Positions 26,285 through 33,780 of a stretch of DNA of 64,000 nucleotides are shown here, one piece after another. The stretch covers positions 62,001-126,000 of the forward strand of contig CAVXCV010000002.1 of the NCBI GenBank assembly GCA_963760405.1, given 5' to 3'. The stretch comes from RYN-230 sp963760405. Lineage in GTDB: Bacteria; Actinomycetota; Actinomycetes; Streptosporangiales; Streptosporangiaceae. The position numbers were made by a program, and so were the translations under genes. Positions within the stretch are counted from its first letter, which is position 1; each line of letters starts with the position of its first letter. The notes under the pieces were generated by a model that made no database searches, was not told where the DNA came from, and saw only the letters and a list, made by a program, of their open reading frames with translations.

Positions 26285-26662
26285 ATGCCGTCGCCCGATG
26301 ATCACTGGCTGGACGAGGAGGCGGGGCCGGTCGTCCGGCCGTACGCAGTCATCCGTGGCCGGACCCGGCCCAGCGGCGAGAAGCTGGACCTGATCGCGAT
26401 CATCACGGCGATCCGGGGTGTGGTCCTGCCCAGTCCCGCCGACCTCGACCCGGAGCATTTCGCGGTTCTCCGGCTCTGCCGGGTGCCCACCTCAGTGGCT
26501 GATATCGCGGCCGATCTCAACCTGCCGCTGGGCGTGGTCCGGATCCTCCTCGGCGACCTGCAGCAGCTCTCCCTCATCGCGATCCATCATCCGATTCCCC
26601 CCGCACTGCTGCCGGACCCGCAGGTTCTCAGGGAGGTGGTCGATGGCCTTCGCCGGCTCTGA
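26285..26662 (+). CDS. cvnC: DUF742 protein CvnC
   Basis: DUF742 protein of 125 aa, the third conservon component, of unproven biochemical role. It shows the family pattern: VVRPYAVIRGRTRPSG at the start, a winged-helix-like middle (EHFAVLRLCRVPTSVADIAADLNLPLG in pieces EHFAVLRLCR and SVADIAADL), and the end VLREVVDGLRRL. Its last 20 nt overlap the start of cvnD, which suggests coupled translation. Confidence 0.95.
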   Translation: MPSPDDHWLDEEAGPVVRPYAVIRGRTRPSGEKLDLIAIITAIRGVVLPSPADLDPEHFAVLRLCRVPTSVADIAADLNLPLGVVRILLGDLQQLSLIAIHHPIPPALLPDPQVLREVVDGLRRL

Positions 26663-27263
26663 CCGGGCCGACCGCGGCAAGCGGGTGCCGGTCACCATCA
26701 AGATCCTGATTGCCGGGGGTTTCGGCGTCGGCAAGACCACGCTGGTCGGCTCGCTGACCGAGATCCGGCCGTTGCGCACCGAGGAGCCGCTGAGCGAGCA
26801 CAGCAGCCAGGTGGACCGGCTGGACGGGGTGGAGCGCAAGACCACCACCACCGTCGCGCTGGACTTCGGCCGGATTACCATCCGCGAGAACCTGGTGATC
26901 TACCTGTTCGGCACGCCCGGCCAGGAGCGGTTCTGGTTCATGTGGGACGAGCTGGCGCGTGGCTCGCTCGGGGCGATCGTGCTGGCCGACACCAGGCGGC
27001 TCGAGGATTGCTTCTCGGCCGTGGATTACTTCGAGCAGCGCAGGATCCCTTTTATCGTCGGGGTGAACTGCTTCGACGGGGCCCGGAAGTATAAGCCCGA
27101 ATCGGTCAGGGCCGCGCTCGACCTGGACCCGGGCGTCCCGGTGGTCTTGTGCGATGCCCGGCACCGGCCGTCCTGCCGGGACGCTCTGATCGACCTGGTC
27201 GAGCACGCGCTGGGGGTGCTCAAGCAGCGGCCGGAATATACCGCCAGGGCGTCCGCGGGCTGA
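26643..27263 (+). CDS. cvnD: conservon small GTPase CvnD
   Basis: Ras-like/MglA-related GTPase of 206 aa, output of the conservon. P-loop GGFGVGKTT at 25-33; switch II region FGTPGQERF; the NKxD position reads GVNCFDG, the variant seen in CvnD proteins; base-recognition end CDARHR. ATG 26643 lies within the end of cvnC; the open frame reaches back to 26418, but that part is antisense-like shadow. The stop lies 12 nt from the end of the convergent phosphatase gene, within a small hairpin. Confidence 0.95.
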   Translation: MAFAGSDRADRGKRVPVTIKILIAGGFGVGKTTLVGSLTEIRPLRTEEPLSEHSSQVDRLDGVERKTTTTVALDFGRITIRENLVIYLFGTPGQERFWFMWDELARGSLGAIVLADTRRLEDCFSAVDYFEQRRIPFIVGVNCFDGARKYKPESVRAALDLDPGVPVVLCDARHRPSCRDALIDLVEHALGVLKQRPEYTARASAG

Positions 27264-27278
27264 GCCGTGCTGGCTCAG
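27260..27278. terminator. short bidirectional hairpin between cvnD and PP2C gene
   Basis: CTGAGCC and GGCTCAG (27260-27266, 27272-27278) are perfect 7-bp arms around 5 nt and contain both stop codons of the convergent genes. A small candidate terminator for either strand. Confidence 0.4.
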
Positions 27279-28375
27279 GACCGCCAGATCAGGACCAGCG
27301 CACAGTCGTCGGACCCGCCGTTCTGCACCTGGATGGCCCGCACCAGTTCTCCCGCACGGTCCTGGAACCCGGTGGTGACCAGCCGGTTGGCTTCGCCGAG
27401 CAGCCGGTCCGTACCCGCGTCGATGTCCAGGCCGCTCCCCTCCACCAGGCCGTCGGTGTACAGCATGAGCGCATCGCCCGGCCGCAGCACCCCGCGCACC
27501 GGCACGCAGCGCAGGTCCGGGACGACACCGAGGACAATGCCGCGGGTCGGCATCAGCTTCCACTGGCCGCTCCCCGCGTCGAACTGCGCGGGCGGCGGAT
27601 GCCCAGCCGACGCCACCATGTACTCGCCGGTCATGAGGTCGAGGGCCAGGTGGACGGCGGTGACGAAGCCCTCCACCGCTGGCCCCCGGCGCAGGTAGGC
27701 GTTGCACGCGCCGAGGAACTCGCCGTGCGGTACCGAGCTGAGCAGGCCACCGAAGGCGCCCGACAACAGCAGCGCGCGGGTGCCCGCGTCAACGCCCTTG
27801 CCGGACACATCGACCAGCGCCACCTCCAGCGTCTTCCCGTCGGCGGTGGACACCAGGAAGTCGCCGCCGAACGAGACACCGCCAGCCGGGCGGAGCACAG
27901 CCGCGGACCGCCAGCCAGCAGGCAGCGCAGGCATCCTGCCCTGGGCGCGGATCCGGTCCCGCAACTCGATCAGCATCCGGTCCCCGCGCAGCCCCTGCAC
28001 GCCGAGCTTCCACCGGGTCCGGGCCAGCACATCGGCGAATAGCCCGGTGACCACCACGGTCGCGATGATCCCAGCCCCGGCCCGGTCGTACAGCGCATCG
28101 TAGACCAGCACGAGCGCGACTAGCCCGAACAGGATCCGCAGGGCCCGTGGCCAGAGCAGCAGGCCACCGGCCAGCACCGGCAGGATGATCAGCCCAGGCG
28201 AGAACCACCACTCGGACAGGTGCACCGCGGCCACGCCGATGGCCACGGTAACGATGGCCAGGACGGCCGCCATCCGGCGGTTGCGGGTGATGAACTGCCG
28301 CCGGACCTGACCGCGAACCCGGGACGCGGCCGAGCGCGCTATCCGGGCGGGACGAGCCAAGGGGCGGGAAAGCAT
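27275..28375 (-). CDS. membrane-anchored PP2C (SpoIIE-type) serine phosphatase
   Basis: Protein phosphatase of 366 aa. A basic N-terminus leads into three or four membrane helices (about residues 35-120: AAVLAIVTVAIGVAAV, LIILPVLAGGLLLW, ILFGLVALVLVYDAL, IIATVVVTGLFADVLA). The cytoplasmic SpoIIE domain follows (about 150-366) with FGGDFLVS, ALVDVSGKGVDAG, ASAGHPPPAQ, LYTDGLVEGSG and the end GGSDDCALVLIWR. The metal-binding Asp residues are present. Such enzymes usually act on anti-sigma antagonists. It is convergent with cvnD, so regulation by the conservon is possible but not shown. Confidence 0.92.
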   Translation of the reverse strand: MLSRPLARPARIARSAASRVRGQVRRQFITRNRRMAAVLAIVTVAIGVAAVHLSEWWFSPGLIILPVLAGGLLLWPRALRILFGLVALVLVYDALYDRAGAGIIATVVVTGLFADVLARTRWKLGVQGLRGDRMLIELRDRIRAQGRMPALPAGWRSAAVLRPAGGVSFGGDFLVSTADGKTLEVALVDVSGKGVDAGTRALLLSGAFGGLLSSVPHGEFLGACNAYLRRGPAVEGFVTAVHLALDLMTGEYMVASAGHPPPAQFDAGSGQWKLMPTRGIVLGVVPDLRCVPVRGVLRPGDALMLYTDGLVEGSGLDIDAGTDRLLGEANRLVTTGFQDRAGELVRAIQVQNGGSDDCALVLIWRS

Positions 28376-28500
28376 GATGGCGGCACTGTATCCGCCCCCT
28401 GCCCATCTGGCACGCTGGTGCTGGCCGATCCGGCCCGGCGCGGGCCGGGGCCCCGGCTACCTACTTGGCGCGGGCCCGGATTCCAGGTAGGAAGGCGGTC

Positions 28501-29754
28501 ATGGCAGACCGGTACCCGATCCGTCCGATCAGCGAGGACGAATTCGACGCTTTCCGCGCCGTGCCCGAGCACGCTTTCCTCGGCGAGTCACCGACCGAGC
28601 AGTCCCAGGCGGATCTGCTGGCCCGGTTCGAGTTCGACCGCAGCCTCGCGGCCTTTGACGGCGAGTCGCCGGTGGCCACCGCGGGCGTATGGAGCTTCCA
28701 GATGGGCGTGCCCGGCGGGGTGGCGGCCGTGGCCGGGGTGACGGTGGTCGCCGTGCTTCCCTCGCATCGCCGCCGCGGTCTTCTCTCCGCGCTGATGCAC
28801 CGCCAGATCGCCGACATCCATAACCGGTCGGAGACTCTCGCAGTGCTCTGGGCCTCGGAAGCCGGCATCTACGGCAGGTACGGCTATGGGCCCGCGTCCT
28901 GGCATGCCTCCTTCAGCATCCGGCACGGGGAAGGCGCGCTCAGCCGGACCGCGTCCGCCGACCCAGGGCTGCGGCTGCGGATAACCGAGCCGGGATCAGC
29001 CTGGCCGGAGCTGGCTAAGGTCTACGAGGCACTGCTGGCCGTCCAGCCCGGCATGTTCGCCCGCAACGAAGCGTGGTGGCGGCACGTGCTCTACGACCCG
29101 GAAGCGGAGCGCCGTGGCGCGAGCCCGCTCCGCTGCGTCGTCGCCGAGGATGACGCAGGCCCGCGGGGATACGCGCTCTACGCTGGCCGGGCCGGCTGGG
29201 ATGAGCGGACGTTCCTGGCGGACTCGGTCTTGGAGGTCCGGGAGCTGGCCGCGACCGACCCCGCGGCTACCGCGGCGCTGTGGGCGGACCTGGCCAGCCG
29301 GGACCTGATCAGCGAGCTGACCGTGCGGCTGCGGCCAGCGGATGACCCGCTGCTGCACCTGCTGGCCGACCCGCGGCGGGCACGTGCCTGCGTCAGCGAT
29401 GGGCTCTGGGTCCGGGTGATCGATGTACCGGGCGCGCTCCGCCAGCGCCGCTATGCCTGCCCGGTCGATGTGGTCATCGAGATCACCGACGAGCAGTGCC
29501 CATGGAACCAGGGCCGGTGGCGGCTGACCGCGCCCGGCCCGGGCAGTGACACCGTGGCCCGCTGCGAGCGGACCTCCGCGGCCGCCGACGTCCAGCTCCC
29601 CGTGGCCACGCTGGGCGCGGTGTACCTGGGCGGCACCCGGCTCGGCCCGCTGGCCAGGGCCGGCCTGGCCACGGCGGTGCGGCCGGGCGCGCTGGCCGCC
29701 CTGTCCGCGGCGCTGTCCTGGGATCCGGCCCCGTGGTGCCCGCTGATCTTCTGA
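28501..29754 (+). CDS. Eis-like GNAT N-acetyltransferase
   Basis: Large acetyltransferase of 417 aa of the Eis/enhanced intracellular survival type: an N-terminal GNAT domain (YPIRPISEDEF at the start; VTVVAVLPSHRRRGLLSALM as the acetyl-CoA loop near residue 80), a second degenerate GNAT domain, and a C-terminal sterol-carrier-like domain. Eis proteins acetylate aminoglycosides, polyamines or protein lysines; the substrate here is unknown. ATG 28501 follows AGGTAGGAAGG; the frame continues 12 codons upstream without support. The C-terminal carboxylate is Phe, as in Eis. The last codons and stop are part of a perfect 22-bp duplication. Confidence 0.9.
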   Translation: MADRYPIRPISEDEFDAFRAVPEHAFLGESPTEQSQADLLARFEFDRSLAAFDGESPVATAGVWSFQMGVPGGVAAVAGVTVVAVLPSHRRRGLLSALMHRQIADIHNRSETLAVLWASEAGIYGRYGYGPASWHASFSIRHGEGALSRTASADPGLRLRITEPGSAWPELAKVYEALLAVQPGMFARNEAWWRHVLYDPEAERRGASPLRCVVAEDDAGPRGYALYAGRAGWDERTFLADSVLEVRELAATDPAATAALWADLASRDLISELTVRLRPADDPLLHLLADPRRARACVSDGLWVRVIDVPGALRQRRYACPVDVVIEITDEQCPWNQGRWRLTAPGPGSDTVARCERTSAAADVQLPVATLGAVYLGGTRLGPLARAGLATAVRPGALAALSAALSWDPAPWCPLIF

Positions 29755-29777
29755 GTGGTGCCCGCTGATCTTCTGAG
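29734..29777 (+). repeat. perfect 22-bp tandem duplication covering the stop of the Eis-like gene
   Basis: Bases 29734-29755 are repeated exactly at 29756-29777. The unit begins TGGTGCCCGCTGATC and ends with the stop region TTCTGAG, so the second copy repeats the final codons and stop just beyond the gene. The protein is unaffected. Confidence 0.9.
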
Positions 29778-29840
29778 CCGATGCTCCCAGGGATGACTGA
29801 TTCACCCGGGCCGTGGAAAGACTCTCGGTGGAGGGTCGTC

Positions 29841-30256
29841 ATGCCAGGGATGAAGATCACGGTCGCCGCGGCGATGCGAGCCAGGGATGTCTCGCGGCCG
29901 CACCCGCAGCACGAGGCCGCTGCGCTGGAGCGCGATCAGCCGGCCGCGCGGCCGGCCCGGCCCGCGCCACCCCGGCCAGCCCCGCTGCCACCGGCCATCC
30001 CGGTCCAGCGCGGCGCGGCCCCCAGGGAAACACCGCCACGGGACAGTCAGGGCCGGGAGAGTGCGCCGCCCTGGCCGGGGCGGCCCGCGCCGCGTGCGGC
30101 GGGCCTGCCCACGGCCCGCTCCGGCCGGCGGCCCCGTCCCGCGTCCCGGACATCGACCCAGCACCGCCTGCGCCAGCCCCAGCCGCCAGCGGGCAGAGCC
30201 GGGAGGGCGGGCAGCCGCGCAAGCGCCGCCACCAGCGCCGGCGCTCCGGGCGCTGA
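29841..30256 (+). CDS. possible small Pro/Arg-rich protein, probably frameshifted
   Basis: I do not recognise this gene. ATG 29841 (or 29850) follows GGTGGAGGGTCGTC, a good ribosome site, and opens MPGMKITVAAAMRARDVSRP, which looks like a real N-terminus with strong third-position GC. That frame then runs without stop far into rpiB antisense. In another frame the segment ending at 30256 reads DIDPAPPAPAPAASG, then SREGGQPRKRRHQRRRSGR and a stop, a typical basic actinobacterial C-terminus. The simplest reading is one gene of about 138 codons with one frame shift in a proline-rich middle. It may also be non-coding. Confidence 0.35.
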
Positions 30257-30280
30257 TCAGCGCCGGTCCCGGCCCGGGCA

Positions 30281-30320
30281 GGCTAGATCCTGGCCAGGCC
30301 GGGCTGGCCAGGATCTAGCC
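30281..30320. terminator. perfect 17-bp hairpin overlapping the rpiB stop
   Basis: Arms 30281-30297 and 30304-30320 are exact reverse complements (GGCTAGATCCTGGCCAG and partner) with a 6-nt loop. The right arm contains the rpiB stop codon (30315-30317). It is a strong structure for both strands and likely ends both rpiB and whatever reads rightward at 29.8-30.3 kb. There is no T-tract. Confidence 0.65.
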
Positions 30321-30788
30321 GATCGAGTGCTCCGGCAGCACGCCGGTCTTCTCGTAGTCGGCGATCATCTGCAGCCGCCGGGCGTGCCGCGGATTGCCGG
30401 AGAACGAGGTCTCCACGAACACCCGGGCGAAGCCGATCGCGTCCTGCACCGGATACATCCGGGCGCCGAGGCTGAGCACGTTGGCGTCGTTATGCAGCCG
30501 GGCCAGCTGCGCCGTCTCCTCGGTCCAGGCGATCGCGGCCCGGATCCCGGTGACCTTGTTCGCCGCGATCTGCTCGCCGTTCCCGGAACCGCCGATCACG
30601 ATGCCGAGGCTGCCCGGATCGGCGACGACCCGGCTGGCCGCGCGCAACACGTAGACCGGGTAATCGTCCTGCGGGTCGTATTCGGCCGGTCCGCAATCGA
30701 CCGGTTCGTGCCCGGCCGATCCCAGCCATTCGATCAGGGCGGCCTTCAGCTCGTATCCGGCATGGTCGGATCCCAGGTACACGCGCAC
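30315..30788 (-). CDS. rpiB: ribose-5-phosphate isomerase B
   Basis: Interconverts ribulose-5-phosphate and ribose-5-phosphate in the pentose phosphate pathway. 157 aa, usual length. GSDHAGYELK at the N-terminus, the phosphate/anion-hole loop GGSGNGEQIAANKV, and LHNDANVLSLGAR are typical. As in mycobacterial RpiB, the catalytic Cys position of E. coli RpiB is Ser and the Glu of GNGEQ is expected to act as base. Its neighbours match the M. tuberculosis order rpiB - DsbA-like - pepN (Rv2465c-Rv2467). Confidence 0.96.
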   Translation of the reverse strand: MRVYLGSDHAGYELKAALIEWLGSAGHEPVDCGPAEYDPQDDYPVYVLRAASRVVADPGSLGIVIGGSGNGEQIAANKVTGIRAAIAWTEETAQLARLHNDANVLSLGARMYPVQDAIGFARVFVETSFSGNPRHARRLQMIADYEKTGVLPEHSIG

Positions 30789-30857
30789 GGATGCCAGTCT
30801 GTCAGAACCAGATGGCAGCCGGGGCAGCCGCCGCCAACCGGTTCCGGCCAGCGGTGC

Positions 30858-31031
30858 CTAGTCGAAAATCGGCTCGCGGGTGCGGCTCCGCTTGAGCTCC
30901 AAGAAGCCGTCGGTCTTGGTCACCAGCATGACGCCGTCCCAGAGCTGCCCGGCCGCGTCGCCGCGCGGGATCGGGGAGAGCACCGGCCCGAAGATGGACG
31001 TGCCGTTGACTGAGATGACCGGCGTGCCCAC
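30858..31031 (-). pseudogene. remnant of an Rv2466c-like DsbA family protein (C-terminal end only)
   Basis: The last 57 residues of a DsbA-fold protein of the mycothiol-dependent reductase type (Rv2466c family) remain: VGTPVISVNGTSIFGPVLSP, then PRGDAAGQLWDG and the end ELKRSRTREPIFD. Intact members have about 205 residues with an N-terminal CxxC active site. Here only about 130 nt separate the homologous part from the pepN start, so the redox domain is absent. The frame stays open to 31130, but that extension has no likeness. Position between rpiB and pepN is exactly where the full gene lies in mycobacteria, so this is a deletion remnant or an assembly collapse. Confidence 0.75.
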
Positions 31032-31159
31032 GGGTACAGCCGGCCGCATTCCGTATTCCCGGGCAGGTCGTGGGAAGATGCCCCGGGCGACTGATCCCGG
31101 GGACACCCACGGCATGACCCGGGACCGCATACCGGAACATGGAAAGGGTGCCTACATCA

Positions 31160-33692
31160 GTGGCGAGCAACCTCACGCGGGATGAGGCCCGCGATCGGCG
31201 ACAGCTCCTGGACGTCAGCTCCTATCAGGTGGATCTGGACCTGACCCGCGGCGAGGACACGTTCATCGCGGCGAGCACCGTCCGCTTCCGGTCCGTCAGC
31301 GAGGGCGCGGCCACCTTCATCGACCTGACCGCGCCCGGAGTGCGGGAGATCGCGCTCAACGGCAGCCCGGTCCGCCTGGACGCGTTCGACGGCAACCGGA
31401 TCACCCTCACCGGGCTGCGCGCCGAGAACGAGCTGCGGGTGGTCGCTGAGTGCGCCTACTCACGGACCGGGGAAGGCCTGCACCGGTTCACCGACCCGGC
31501 CGACGGCGGCGTCTACCTGTATACGGACCTGGAGACGTTCGATGCGCACCAGGTCTACGCCTGCTTCGACCAGCCGGATCTCAAGGCCGCCTTCGAGTTG
31601 TCGGTCACTGCCCCGGCCGGCTGGCAGGTCGTCTCCAACACGGCTCCTGATGTCGCGGATGAGCCGGCCCCGGACGGCGCCAGCCGCTGGCACTTCCCGC
31701 CCGCGCCGGTCATGTCCACCTACATCACCGCAGTCGTGGCCGGCCCGTACCACCGGGTGCAGGCTGAGCACGACGGCATCCCGCTGGGCATCTACTGCCG
31801 CCAGTCGCTCGCCGAGTACCTGGACCCGGATGAGATCTTCGAGGTCACCCGGCAGGGTTTTGACTTCTACCACCAGGCCTTCGGCGTCCGGTACCCGTTC
31901 GGCAAGTACGACCAGGTGTTCGTGCCGGAGTTCAAGGCGGGCGCGATGGAGAACGCCGGCTGCGTCACGTTCCTCGAGGACTACGTGTTCCGCTCCCGGG
32001 TCACCGACTTCGCCCGCGAGATCCGCGCCGAGACGATCCTGCACGAGATGGCGCACATGTGGTTCGGCGACCTGGTCACCATGCGCTGGTGGGACGATCT
32101 CTGGCTGAACGAGTCGTTCGCGACCTGGGCGGCCGCGGCCGGCGCAGGCGGAGGCGACCCGGTGGACAGCGGCCTGGACCACGTTCTGCCAGCTGCACAA
32201 AGCCTGGGCCTACCAGCAGGATCAGCTGCCGTCCACCCATCCGATCTCCGCCGACATCCCGGACATCGCCGCGGTCGAGGTCAACTTCGACGGCATCACC
32301 TACGCCAAAGGCGCTGCGGTGCTGAAGCAGCTGGTTGCCTACGTCGGGCGGGACCAGTTCCTGGCCGGAGTGCGGCACTACTTCAGCCAGCACGCCTGGG
32401 GCAACGCGACCCTCTCCGACCTGCTGGGCGCGTTGCAGGAGTCGTCCGGCCGGGAACTGTCCGGCTGGTCGAAGCAGTGGCTGGAAACCGCCGGGGTGAA
32501 CACGCTGCGGCCCGATTACCAATGCGACAGCGATGGAGTGCTGACCGAGTTCGCGGTACTGCAGAGCGCTCCGGAGACTCACCCGGTGCTCCGCTCGCAC
32601 CGCATCGCCGTGGGGCTCTATGACCGGACCTGCGGCGGGCTGCGGCGGCGGCGCCAGATCGAGGCCGACATCTCCGGCGAGCGGACCGTGCTCGCCGAGC
32701 TGGCGGGCGAGCGCAGGCCGGATCTGGTGCTGGTCAACGACGACGACCTCACCTACGCGAAGATCCGCCTGGATCAGCACTCGCTGGCCACCCTGATCAG
32801 CGGGATCGGCGAGTTCACCGAATCCCTGCCCGCCGCGCTGTGCTGGGCCGCCGCGTGGGACATGTGCCGGGACGCCGAGATGGCCGCCCGCGACTATGTC
32901 CAGCTGGTGCTGGCCGGGGTGGACCGGGGGGGCGACATCTCGGTCGTGCAGACGCTGCTGCGCCAGGCCGCCGCGGCGCTGCGCCGGTTCGCCGACCCCG
33001 CCTGGCGCCCGGCCGGCCGCGAAAAGGCCGCCACGCTGCTGCTCGGCCTGGCTGAGCAGGCCGCGCCCGGTTCGGACCGCCAGCTCAGCTACTTGCAGGC
33101 CTTCGCGGACGTGGCCACCCGCCCGGACGATCTGGCGCTGCTCGCCGGGCTGCTGGACGGCTCCGCGCACATGGATGGCCTCGCGGTGGACACCGAGTTG
33201 CGCTGGCGCCTGCTGCGGCGGCTGGTCAGCCAGGGTGCCGCCGGAACGGCCGAGATCGACGCGGAACTGGCCCGGGACGCGACCGACACCGGCCAGCGGC
33301 GGGCTGCGACCTGCCGGGCCGCGCAGCCAGGGGCCGCGGCCAAGGAGGCCGCCTGGCAGGAGATCATCAGCGGGACGCTGCCGAACGCCACGTTCCGCGC
33401 GATGCTGACCGGTTTCGCCGACGTGGACGAGCCCGGCGTGCTCGCCCCGTACGCTGCCCGCTACTTCGACGTGATCGGCGGCATATGGCGCGACTGGAGC
33501 AGTGACATGGCCCAGTGGTTCATCGCCAACGCCTACCCGATGGCGCAGGTCAGCGAGGAGACCGTGCGGCTGACCGACGACTACCTCCAGCAGGCCAACC
33601 CGCCGGCCGCGCTGCACCGGCTGCTGATCGAGAACCGGGACGGGGTGCAGCGGGCGCTGCGCTGCCAGGAGCGGGACCGCCAGGCAGGCTGA
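31160..33692 (+). CDS. pepN: aminopeptidase N (M1 family), frameshifted
   Basis: Zinc metallopeptidase that removes N-terminal residues from peptides in the cytoplasm; about 843 codons, normal for actinobacterial PepN. Substrate motif GAMEN near residue 260; zinc site HEMAH at 295-299 with the third ligand E318 in NESFA. The C-terminal ERAP1-like helical domain fills the second half. The frame breaks at about 32144: after NESFATWAAAAG one extra G shifts the frame, and QAEATRWTAAWTTF, which matches the M. tuberculosis enzyme closely, follows in the next frame and stays intact to 33692. GTG 31160 (V-A-S-N-L-T-R-D) fits the family start better than ATG 31139. Confidence 0.88.
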
Positions 33693-33705
33693 CCGTCACG
33701 GCCGA

Positions 33706-33740
33706 CCAGGCGCGCGCATCCGCCGCAGGTCGGCGCCTGG
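33706..33740 (+). terminator. possible hairpin after pepN
   Basis: CCAGGCGC and GCGCCTGG (33706-33713, 33733-33740) form a perfect 8-bp stem with a 19-nt loop in the gap between the convergent pepN and malQ genes. Confidence 0.35.
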
Positions 33741-33780
33741 ACTCCGGGCGGTGGGACGGCTCGTCCCGGCGCTGAGCTGG

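Noticed and set aside
29781..31013. A 410-codon plus-strand frame running through rpiB
   Set aside because: Its right part is antisense to rpiB and has no likeness to a protein; only the first 50 codons look coding.
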